Of a stretch of 64,000 nt of DNA, positions 36,701 through 46,470 are shown in pieces. The position numbers were made by a program, and so were the translations under genes. The notes under the pieces were generated by a model. The model was not told the origin of the DNA. It did not search any database and worked only from the letters and a program-made list of their open reading frames with translations. Origin of the DNA: Sanguinoderma infundibulare. Taxonomy: Eukaryota > Basidiomycota > Agaricomycetes > Polyporales > Polyporaceae. Position 1 is the first letter of the stretch; every line of letters begins with the position of its first letter. The stretch lies in NCBI GenBank assembly GCA_032821775.1, contig JAVLRN010000006.1:744001-808000 (forward strand). The letters run 5' to 3'.

Positions 36701-37680
36701 AATGTGTTACTCACATGGACATGTTTTTAGGAACCAAGCTTCATCAGCAGATGCGAAAGGCCATCACCAAGGGTACCCTGGCGCTGACAACTGCTATTCG
36801 GAAGTTCAACAGCTATTGTGACGCCTTGGCTGGGTAATACCATCCTTCCTGGGAGTTCCCTCTACCTACCCACTTACCGACCAAGCTCAATGAGTTATGG
36901 GAGGATTTGAGTCTTCTCGCCAATGTCTGGGTCACAAAAGTCTCTCCAACTCTTCTGTGGTGGCTTAAGGATGCTGACGTACACAGTGGAATTTGGGTGG
37001 TCCTGGCGCGGGAGTGGTGCCTAGAAGAGCGTCGCAGATTGGGATCAGAAGCTGATAACATGTGCCAATGGTACGGGCTCAAGTTAGCCGCTGTCGAGCT
37101 GGCCATACGACTCCCCAAAAGTAAGTACAATTCCCTTTCATGCCCGGTTCCACATCCGAATTATCACCCATCAGATGTGGAAATTCTGTTTCTCCTGCAA
37201 CAAGAGAAAGAGAAACTTCTCTTGCTCCAGTTCCAGTGGCGCACAACACTTGTCTTGGATCTTCGGTTCAAGTCACAGATCTCCGAAGCCACTCACCTGG
37301 TGGAGAAACTGTCCAGCACTGCACAGCCCGTACCTCTTCATTGGGTGCATCTTGGCTTCTAAGACGAGTGGGAGGGTGACGTATCTAATGATGCTGGAAT
37401 GGAGGAGCTCGACGAGGAGACCTGCCTTGTCCACAACACCCTCGAGGTTATCTGCAACGAGCACAGGCAGGACATCGGTGATCGCCACACGGAGCCGACA
37501 TTCAGCCCATCAACGCCCTCTGGCATGCCGCTGATCGAGAAGGAACTGTTACTGTCGGACCGCAACCTGGTACGTAATGATCCAATACCATCGTCACTGC
37601 AATTCTTATGTTTTGAGTGGGTACAGTTCACTGTCCACAATGACACTGAGATCTGCCTGCCTCCCAGACCATTCCACTAA
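33725..37680 (+). pseudogene. KDZ-superfamily transposase, CxC1-type, decayed
   Basis: The KDZ order is readable on the plus strand. A leader is followed by the CxC1-type domain (34432-34665, then about 34713-34891), with FETCECATIVQTLVRNGLFP. Then comes LCPACFGG (about 35170), and HDGGDIHVALDATFSQRH across a likely intron at about 35232-35272. The catalytic region has DDTGLMALVCRHD, YDIGCMMD, then VMHAYGHQWACQLVYNP, KGEGAERIWS and RRIWLIDR. A helical C-terminal half follows, with CLEERRRLGSEADNMC. In-frame stops at 36835-36837 and 37360-37362 interrupt conserved C-terminal sequence, so the copy is dead. A 120-bp minisatellite lies inside the coding part at 34981-35100. It belongs to a different KDZ subgroup from the two CxC2-type copies in this window. 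Confidence 0.85.
34981..35100 (+). repeat. 12-bp minisatellite, ten units, inside the transposase frame
   Basis: Units of the form gaccatccNNgc repeat ten times. In the frame that continues into CPACFGG they code for Asp-His-Pro-x tetrapeptides. Another frame is open and reads Ala-Thr-Ile-x, and the third has stops. It lies between two conserved KDZ blocks. Confidence 0.85.
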
Positions 37681-39285
37681 AATCACTACAATTGTAAGAT
37701 AGCTGGAGAGGATAAAATGTCATAATTGCTGTTGAGCCGCCGCTGGCCGGCACCTGTAATTTTACTGCAAGTGCTGCCCAGCCGCTGTCGATTTCATCCT
37801 GTGTTCTGCCATCCAGCCAGTGGGCTTCAAAATTTAAAGGTGCCCCTTTACCATCCATGCTTATCTTTAGATTACATTTCTGCATATACCTCATAGTGTA
37901 CTCATTGATTCTACTTACCTGTGTAAATAACTGGATGTGCTATTAATGTATGATCACCGGCCGGTGACCGATAGTAGCTGCAGTTACCATCTAGCCAGAG
38001 CTGCATAGTAGCTGCTTCCACCATCCGGCCGAAAATGGATAGTAGCTGCAGCCACCATCTGTCCAGTAAAGGATAGTAGCTGCAGCTACTATCTGGCTGG
38101 GCTATCATCATCACTGCTACTATTGTCCAGCAGATGTGCATTCATCTTCTGGAGTCACTCTCTGATGTCCGGCTGGTCACCATCTGTGAGTGGGTATGCC
38201 ATCCGGCCATTTGAATATATGACTGTGAACATCATCCGGCCAGTGTAGTATCACTCCAGAATCACTCTGGGAGCCACTCCAAGAGCTGCTCCGAAGCACT
38301 GTTAAAGGTACATGCACTTTCAGATATCACTCCGGAATCACTCTGGAAGTCACTCCAAAAGCTGCTTCGGAGCACTGTTAGATTAAGTGCATCAGAATAT
38401 CTAATCTTGATTTTATCTCTGTTTCCTTATCAGTCTGATATGCTGTGCTATTTTGGGCGCTTTTTTTGCGATTTTGATGACCTAAAAGGGTAGGTGGATG
38501 GTAGGGGCAATACAGCAGGGATACCTCCTGGGTCTATTGTGGGCTCAGTATTGAGGCTATTGACTTGGTTCTTTTTGCAGTATGTTTATATTCATAGGGC
38601 AAATCAGATGACACCAATATTGTGCTGATAGCTGCACTACACCTATTGATGTGGCCTATACAGTATTGAGGAGAAGATGGTATTGCAGGTTGGTCAGTTC
38701 TAAGGCTATTCTCTTTGTTCTTTTTGCATATGGTAGGTATGAATTAGTACATGTTGGATATAGCATTTGTTTTGGGCAGCATTTCCTAGCAGTGCCTAGG
38801 AATGACTTGCACTGATCAGCCACTAGAATATTCCCAGGCCCATATCTTAGAATTCAGTAGGCCTATCACTGTCCCCTTGGTACTGTTAGAAAGGGGTGGA
38901 TCAGGGCTTTCCAATGATATATAGCATGCCCTAGTCTGACCACTTTAGAATACCCCTACCTCCTCCTCCTCCTCCTGCTTCAATATTGCCACCTTTCCCT
39001 TGCCACAACCACTTGATGCCTCATCCTGAAACTTTGTATACATATAGCAGATATATAGAAAAAGCTGTGTACCAATTTTCATAGTCCAAAAACTGTTCAA
39101 ACCAATGAAATAGCATTACCTTTCTATAGCAGTCTTACTCACTATTGTTTCCTAAATATCTCACCAGAAAGTCAGTCTTTTTTCATGATCTCTTTTGTTA
39201 TATGTTACTACAATATAGTACTATTCAGATCAAAAGAGAAATTCCTTATCGCAATATGCACTCCAGTGCATCATCCTTATCAGTA
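37681..39285. other. Non-coding, AT-richer interior of the decayed KDZ element
   Basis: No coding frame was found. Short motifs recur: four copies of ATAGTAGCTGCAG-like sequence at about 37971-38085, CCGGCCGG-type boxes, and CTCCGGAG-type boxes. A CCT trinucleotide run lies at about 38958. Base composition is clearly more AT-rich than the flanks. Confidence 0.6.
38250..38380 (+). repeat. Direct repeat, two copies, 76-bp period
   Basis: Copies at about 38250-38303 and 38326-38380 share tcactccRgaatcactctgg and a following cacRctgctYcg segment. Both contain CTCCGGA-like boxes that reappear in the 170-bp array. Confidence 0.75.
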
Positions 39286-39667
39286 GTTTTCCATCAATGC
39301 CTACACTGTATTATATTGCTTATATGCACAAATAATCAGCGAGTGCCATGGAATAGGGCTCGAAAATACCTTTCCAATGCATCTGAGATCATAAATTTCT
39401 GTTGAGATTCAAGGGAGATATGAGAAAAAGGGTGCTAGAAGGCCAGTTGAAACAAACAAGTACAGAGCTGTGCAGCCAATTCCGAGTTCAACCTTTAGCA
39501 CCAACACTGCATATACCACCCTTTCCCTCATATCTTCCTTGAATCTTAATAGAATTTTATGATCTCAGATGCATTGAAAAGGTGATTTTTAGCACTATTC
39601 AATGACACTTCCTGATGTTTAATGTATGGAGGCAATATAATGCAGTACAGATATTGATGGTAAACCA
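39286..39667. repeat. Large imperfect inverted repeat (arms about 150 bp)
   Basis: 39286-39437 pairs with the reverse complement of 39516-39667 at roughly 80 percent by eye, leaving a spacer of about 78 bp. The pairing includes aatgcatctgagatcata on one arm and its complement on the other. It resembles a fold-back element or an internal hairpin of the KDZ element. Confidence 0.75.
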
Positions 39668-39830
39668 CTTTGCTTATTCCACACTAATGTGCTCCGGTCA
39701 CTCTGGAGCAATTCCAGAGCAATATCCAGAATGCAGGGTTGATCACATGATAAAGTAAATACTGAGGCAAACAATGACACAGCTGTTGCAGGGAGCAAGA
39801 GAGTATAAGATGCAAGTGGTTAAGGAAGAT

Positions 39831-40680
39831 GGATAACGGCAGAACACAACACAAAGGTAGGATAACTTGGGAACATGAGAACTGGAGGAGATGCAGCTTA
39901 GAGGAATGCGAGAGAGTATATGGGCAAACATACATACAAAATCCCAGACAGCTCCAATAAAAACTGACCCCTCCGGAGCTGTCATAAGCTTGGCTAGCAC
40001 AGGTAAGGGTAGGACACATGGCACAGGTGAGATAACTTTGGAATGTGGAAGTCCGAGGGGATGTGGCTTTGAGGAATGTTAAAGAATATATGGGCAAACA
40101 TACATACAAAATTCCAGACAGCTCCGATAAAAACTGACCCCTCCGGAGCTGTCCTAAGCTTGGCTACCACGGGTGAGGGTAGGACACATGGCACAGGTGA
40201 GATAACTTTGGAATGTGGAGGTCCGAGGGGATGTGGCTTTGAGGAATGTTAAAGAATATATGGGAAAACATACATATAAAATCCCAGACAGCTCCGATAA
40301 AAACTGACCCCTCCGGAGCTGTCCTAAGCTTGGCTACCACGGGTGAGGGTAGGACACATGGCACAGGTGAGATAACTTTGGAATGTGGAGGTCCAAGGGG
40401 ATGTGGCTTTGAGGAATGTTAAAGAATATATGGGCAAACATACATATAAAATCCCAGACAGCTCCGATAAAAACTGACCCCTCCGAAGCTGTCCTAAGCT
40501 TGGCTATCATGGGTGAGGGTAGGACACATGACACAGGTGAGATAACTTTGGAACGTGGAGGTCTGAGGGGCTGCAGCTTTGGAAAATGTGAGAGAGTATA
40601 TAGGTAAACATATGTACAAAATTCCAGACAGCTCCAATAAAATCTGGTTCCTCCGGAGCTGTTCTAAGCTTGGCTAGCAA
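39831..40680. repeat. 170-bp tandem repeat, five units, each with a 10-bp-stem hairpin
   Basis: The period is exactly 170 bp for the landmark gggtgagggt-type sequence at 40001, 40171, 40341 and 40511. The first unit starts at about 39831. Each unit contains GACAGCTCCG, a 17-base loop and CGGAGCTGTC (near 39947, 40117, 40287, 40457 and 40627), with base changes in some copies. The location inside the element suggests transposase-binding or replication-slippage repeats. Confidence 0.9.
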
Positions 40681-41959
40681 TGTAATAAAAGGGAGCTGGG
40701 CTGAATGGGGTGCTTAAGTGCATCCCAGAGCAATTCTGAATAGTAAGTGCAGATGCCTGCAATCACTGGGTGAGTGATTTATGCAGTGATATACTAACCA
40801 GTGAAACAGTATGCCCATATCAGGACATCACATCCCGGGTGGGTGGCATTTGTGTATACACACTGCATATAGCTGGATGTAGGGGGTTACCTTCAATGCC
40901 ATCCGACCGGACCCCACTCTGGTGGGGGATTATGAAATAATGCATGGTAATAAATATTTCCAGAACAATAGAATATCATTCAGAGCTGTCGGATAACACA
41001 GTAAAGAGTTGAAGAGGGGAGATACATATATATTAGTATAAAAACAACACACACCGGCTGGTCTGCAGTTTCAGGTGTTGATGCTGCACGGCCGGAGTGA
41101 ACCAGTTGCCAGAAATGCCATGTGGCCAGTTATAACACAAGAATGATCTCTACCAGTGAGTCTGATAGTAACAGAGGAAAATACAAGTCTGAGTCCACCA
41201 ATCAAACAAAAGTGCTCCGGAGCCATCAATAAGATGCATACCTGTATTAAAGATTGCATGCTGGCCGGTGGGTATGTGTGTGGGGCAATGCTACCCAGCT
41301 GGAGGTCACTACTTATCTGATATGCAGTGCAGCTCCAGAGAATTCATGTAGGTTTGTGAGCTCTGAGTGAATAAAACCTAGCCACAAAGATATTAGTGTG
41401 GCTCTGTGCAAAGCAATAAGTATACCTCAGCTAAAGGTTGCATGCCAGCCAGCCGGCTGATGTATGTATGTGGCTATGCTGCATGGCCGGAAAGCAGTAG
41501 TTGCCTGTATAGCTGACATACATACAGGTGGTGCAGTAGGCCAAAAATAATGGTCCCATGCACTAAGAATCAGTAGCTATGAGCTGGAACAGAAAGCAAG
41601 GCAATCCGAGGTCTGATTGCTGAGATATAGTGACCTCTCCTCCTGCCTGAAGAGAATAAAATCACAATATCTCAGTAACCAAGAGGTGCATCATTACAAT
41701 CAAGGGCCCATTGGAACCAGATAAAAATCATGATTCCAACCCAGCCTTCAGCGCACAATTATGTAAAGAACTGGTGGAGATATGGGGGAATCTTTCTGTA
41801 CCTAGGGTCCCCATTGCATCTCCCATAGTGGGATAAATACTAGACATATCAATGTGCACTAAAGTGTATTTGAATGGTAGATTTAATTGGCACATATAAA
41901 GGGTCACAACAATGACAGTCCACCCCTAGAAAACAGATTATAGAAATACTGTACGGCCG
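40681..41959. other. Non-coding interior of the KDZ element with CCGG-rich boxes
   Basis: No coding frame was found. GCCGG boxes recur, often as GGCCGGTGG or GCCAGCCGGC, every few hundred bases up to the protease relic. CTCCGGAG boxes also occur near 41216. Confidence 0.5.
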
Positions 41960-43932
41960 GTGGCTAGTCTTGATGATAGCCAGACTGCTCGGCCGGTGGA
42001 TAGTCCTGACTACAGTGTACAGGCCGGCCCTGACCGGCCCAACAGCAATTATGTCATTTTATCCCTTCCGGCTGACCAGTATATACAGTATACTATGCTG
42101 GAATTGTGTGTGCCTCCTGCCCCTTCCCATATGCCACAGTTTCCGCACGAAACTTGTATAGTTCCAGCGACCATCGAACATCACCATCTGGTCTTTGATC
42201 TCCCCTCTCTGAAGCGGCTCTACCAGCTGGCTGCCTGGCTGAATGATGATTGTATTAATGAAGGATCTCAGATTCTCCTTCGACACCTCGGCACGGCTGC
42301 CACATGTGATGCTCCCACCTTATTTTCTTCTTGGACAGTAGTGCAACATCGAGTTGGCGATGACCAAGGTGTATGGCGGGTCTGCTGGAAGAGTACACAA
42401 TTTTGGGAGAAGGACATCTGGGTCTTTCCGATCCACAGTTGCAAGCGGTCCCATTGGACTCTAGCTGTAGTATATTGAAGGAAGCGACGCATCGCTTACT
42501 TCAACAGCTTCGGCGATAAGGAGAGCTTCGAGTCCGATGCAAAGGTATAGTGGAAACAACCTCCGCTGTAACGTATACGGGGAACCTGCGCGTAGAACCA
42601 GAGGATCAACGCAGGGAAAGGACAAGCCGTGATGGAAAGATGCGAGGTGGTACAGGTGTGCTGCAAGCCTAAAGGCCACCGAACGGTAGGGAAAGGGGGA
42701 GACTCAACTACGGTGTGGTCACGTAGACCAACTACCACGCGGTAGTATACGATACGGATGCGATCGGTGCACACGGGCACTACGGAGGAAGAACGATGCA
42801 GAGTACGTGCAATCGCACAACGTACTGACGAAGAGAGGCTCGAAGTCGATGCGGAGAGGCTACTCGGAGCCTGAAGGGAGTCGTACGCACGCAGGCACGA
42901 GAGACGAGAGATCTGAGGTCCCGGGGTAACCTATCGAATCCATACAAAGAACTCTGCACTAAGTACAAGAGATCGTACCGTGCATACCGCACAGTGGCAC
43001 AACCACCATCAAACTACTAGAACACCGAAACGTAACTACAGAGCCCATGTGAGTCCGAACTGTAACCAAAAAGAGAATCCAAGAGACATCTGCGACAGTA
43101 CTGCCTAACAACTATGAATCGAAACATGCGTCATTGTGAAAGACCGAAAGAGCCTGTACGTATAGAGCCTAACACGTGACCGTGATCGAAACTCCGTGAC
43201 CGTGTCAGAGATAGCCGCGCAAGGAACTAAACCGATCGGAGACTGAGCCGCAAGGCACCGTGCAATGCCACTATATGTCCTGTGGCACGTAATGAACTGT
43301 GCATGACCGAGGATGTACCGAGATGCATAGCCTTCGTAAGGTATGTGCGTAACCGGGCCGCAAGGAAGGGGAGACCGCACGGTCGACGGGAGGTGCACAC
43401 AGTGCGAAGACACCGTGCAGTAACATGCAGGGAAGCCGAAGGGAGCCCGCACGATGCGGAAAGGCTAGAGGACCGAACCATGGATGGTGCACGTGGTGGA
43501 GTCCGATCGGTAGGAGAGGGATCCACCCGAAATGCGAAGATTCTGGGCACAGGGCACATAGGGAACCCTACACTGCGCATGCACTATCTCTGACTACCAA
43601 GTTCCAGGATATCTTTGTTCTAATCCACCATTTGCATCGCCTTGCAGTAGCCTACGGATATGCGCCACCTTTCCTGGATGGCGACTGGAAGACGTATCCT
43701 CTCGTGGTGAGTTCCTTGCTCACAATTTCATCAGGCCCTGACATGCCATTGACATTCTGTGAAGATTGAGCCCTTGCAGAAAAATTCTTGGGACTGTGGT
43801 GTGTGGGTTCTCGCCTGCACCGCAGCGATATTGCGAGGTTATACATCGGTCTTGCTTTCGGTACAGGACATTGCCGAGTTCCATTGAAGAATGGCAGCAC
43901 TTGTATATACCATGTCTGATGTTGCGTCCTAG
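41960..43932 (+). pseudogene. Ulp1-like (C48) SUMO-protease relic, broken by stops and an insertion
   Basis: The first part (about 42093-42546) has LAAWLNDDCINEGSQILL and the catalytic-His segment SHWTLAVVY. A TGA at 42476-42478 falls where a Trp codon is usual. The same frame then continues RRIAYFNSFGD, with Asn where the family has its catalytic Asp. After an interruption of about 1 kb the domain resumes at about 43590 with FQDIFVLIHHLHRLA. A 58-bp intron (43707-43764) and the catalytic-Cys block NSWDCGVWVLA (Cys codon 43795-43797) follow. Another in-frame TGA lies at 43885-43887. Ulp1-type peptidases cleave SUMO and are common partners of KDZ transposases. It lies downstream of, and on the same strand as, the KDZ relic. 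Confidence 0.85.
42547..43590. mobile_element. About 1-kb non-coding insertion splitting the protease relic
   Basis: The sequence separates two halves of one protease domain. It has no coding frame and a purine-rich plus strand. The ends carry a weak 6-bp inverted match (ATAGTG near 42549 and CACTAT near 43585). No clear target-site duplication or LTR signature could be seen. It may be a small non-autonomous element or an enlarged intron. Confidence 0.4.
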
Positions 43933-44918
43933 CTTGAAGATAGGTGAAATGTATTGACAAAGTCTTGGTCCTGTCGACTGTATGCATTGTGTCGAACAAC
44001 TTTACCATCAGGCAAGAGATGTATGCCCTGTCATCCCCGTTTCATTGCTTTTCTCGCTACCGCGGTGCCCTTGTGATCGTCTATGTGTCGAGCGCGGAGA
44101 ACCCCAATCTTCATTTGGAGATGAACGTGACATTTTACAGAAGACGCACAAAATGAGGTCAATCCACCCTCTACAATTTTCACCATATACTTTTTGACGC
44201 AGTCGAGGACAGCCCTCCTTGTGCAGGCTAGCCTTAGCAGCATGTGCCACTTAGGCCGTCATAAGGCTCTGTATTGAATGCAAGCAAAATGCAGGCAACC
44301 AAGCGTTCAATGTATGTTAGAAGCATCAAAGACTGCCAATTGAATGGACACCGAGTGACGCGGAGTCTATGACTGACCGCATGGCGGAATGCACCGTAAC
44401 GGCCCCGGTCCTCAAGCTAAAACTCACAGATGAAAACAATGTACAAAGTTAGTCTGCATAGAGGTCGAGCCTTTTGTACCAGCCCACGGTGGTGTCGTTG
44501 AGACACATTAGATGACCCGGCCGTCGTAGTGCAATGTCCGATCAAAATCGGGGGTTGAATAATATTCAGGAGAAGTACATTTTGAGCAGGGAACAGCAGG
44601 GAAGACACATGTCACAGCGACATAGCGACGACAGAGTTATGGAAGTTATGGAAGACGAGTGATACGAGAAGGGAGACAGCGAATGTAGCAACTAGCGAGA
44701 CAAGAAGAACAGCGAGTACATGGCAACAGACAGCAAGCAACAGACCTATGATACATCCGATAATGTGAACATTATCAGTTTTTGGGGAGGCGTACTTGAG
44801 CGGAATGCGCGAATGGAGCCATCATACTAACGATGCGACCTGCCCATTACAGGACGCACCATTGGTAGCCTCTGAAATGGACTCCGGTTTTGGAAGGGGA
44901 AGGACATCACATCTTACC
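43933..44918. other. Intergenic, nothing recognised
   Basis: This covers the right side of the KDZ/Ulp1 element up to the next gene. No motif-bearing frame or clear element end was found. Confidence 0.5.
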
Positions 44919-46199
44919 TCACGAATGTTCAGCCTCCTCACAGTCCCACAGCATCGTGTCGATGAGATGCTGTGTCACATCCTCTGAAGGGGTCATGATG
45001 GAGGAGCGCACTGTTTGCGCCCAGTCATTCCTCGGATACTTGCGCCAGATGTAGTTGAGCATGCTGTGCGTCACCGGGGACAGAAAGAAATTGTCGATGA
45101 TGTTATGGGTGTGCAGACCAAATATCTCAGACTCCTCATCATCTGAAGTTGAGTGGTAGACAGGCTCTGCCTGGTGGCGATGGCCACTGTGGACAGTAGA
45201 AGCGGGGGTGACAGGAGGCAAAACCAATCACATAGGAGTAGAACGGCACGAGACGGTGGTAGAAGCGTGAGTGGCAGGAGGCGAGGACATCTGCATGGGA
45301 GTAGTACTGTGCGACTGGTGACTGGGGTGATGGATGGGATGCCAACTGGACTCGGTGACAGAAGAGACGGACGAAACCGAACTCGTAGCTGTTGATGTCG
45401 GTGAACCTGTTGAGCGCTTTACTTTATCCGGCATGCCGAATGTACCAGAGTGCGAGGGGGCTGCCGTGCAGCTGTGTTTGACATGCTCCATCTTCACATG
45501 GTGCTCTAGACAAATACTGTGGTTAATAACGCTCAAAAGAGGCAAGTAGCGTGATAAAACAAACGAACCATCCAACCAGTTCCACAATGAGTCATGGAGT
45601 ATTTCAAGCTCATCGAGCTGGGTGTGCTTGATCTTCTCAAGGTCTTCGACACAGTTCTCAAGTTGGGAGATAATGGCAAATATATCTGGCAACTTGTTCG
45701 CCAGTTGCTCACAGATCTGAGGTCGAATGTCCTGGCCGAACGCACCGGTATCAGACAGCAGCTCCATGCAGCGTCTGAGATCATCTATGGTCCAAGGCCT
45801 GTCTTCTATCTTGCGCCACTTCCCCTTTCCGTGGAGGGATGCCGAGCTCGACTGAACAGAAGGAGAGAGCATAGCGGAAGGGGCTGACAGAGGAGGGATG
45901 GGGGAATAGACAACGGGCGGGACCGAGACAAGAGGAGGGAATGTAGCAGAAGGTGTTGGTGGAGGAGGGATGAGGGCAGGGACAATGGCCGCTGTCAGCT
46001 GCATGCCACCTGTCTGCTCAGAGATGAGTTGTTCGAGCACAGCATCATCCCGACCGTAGAAGGTCAACCAGTTTGTCGTCGAGTAAGGTATCAGTCCAAG
46101 CTGGGAATCGACGTGCGAAGGTGGCTCGGGTATCGTCAGTAACCTGTTGGTGTACATCGACTTTGCCTTGTCCATGTGAATCCAGAAGATGTATTCCAT
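44919..46199 (-). pseudogene. Uncharacterised protein gene split by one in-frame stop
   Basis: One continuous minus-strand frame runs from the ATG at 46199 to the stop at 44919, interrupted only by a TGA at 45230-45228. The first 323 codons include FWIHMDKAKSMYTNRLLTIP, a Pro-rich stretch, the segment GKWRKIEDRPWTIDDLRRC, a helical part and a Ser/Thr/Val-rich region. The 102 codons after the stop look equally protein-like (HNIIDNFFLSPVTH, then ending CEEAEHS). No family is recognised. A recent nonsense mutation, a spliced-out stop or readthrough are all possible; recent inactivation is simplest. Confidence 0.5.
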
Positions 46200-46201
46200 T
46201 T

Positions 46202-46470
46202 GGATAATCTAAATACATTAACTCATGCATATCTTGGATAATCCTCTTCAATCGGATTAGTGACACAATAATACATTCATTTTGAGACCCATTATAACGT
46301 GTGACACTACACTATTTGACGAGTATTATCTGCCAGATTATCCGTGGGATTATCTGCCAGATTATCCACTATGTATCCTAAGAAACATGACCATTATGAG
46401 ATTTCTATGTGCGGATCAGCTAAAAAGTATGGCAAGATTATCCTACACGACCACAGCTACACAGATTATC
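46202..46470. repeat. Cluster of seven GATTATCC-type motifs
   Basis: GGATAATC or its complement GATTATC(C/T) occurs near 46202, 46236, 46336, 46348, 46360, 46436 and 46463. The cluster lies between the end of the gene at 46471 and the start of the gene at 46199, so it could be promoter-proximal to the latter. Part of it is a 24-bp direct repeat at about 46325-46368. Confidence 0.6.

Noticed and set aside
39684..40534. Three similar 66-codon minus-strand frames spaced 170 bp apart
   Set aside because: They are produced by the 170-bp tandem repeat and not by a repeated gene.
42547..43590. A solo LTR inserted in the Ulp1 relic
   Set aside because: No TG...CA ends or 4-6-bp target duplication could be seen, so only an unclassified insertion is recorded.
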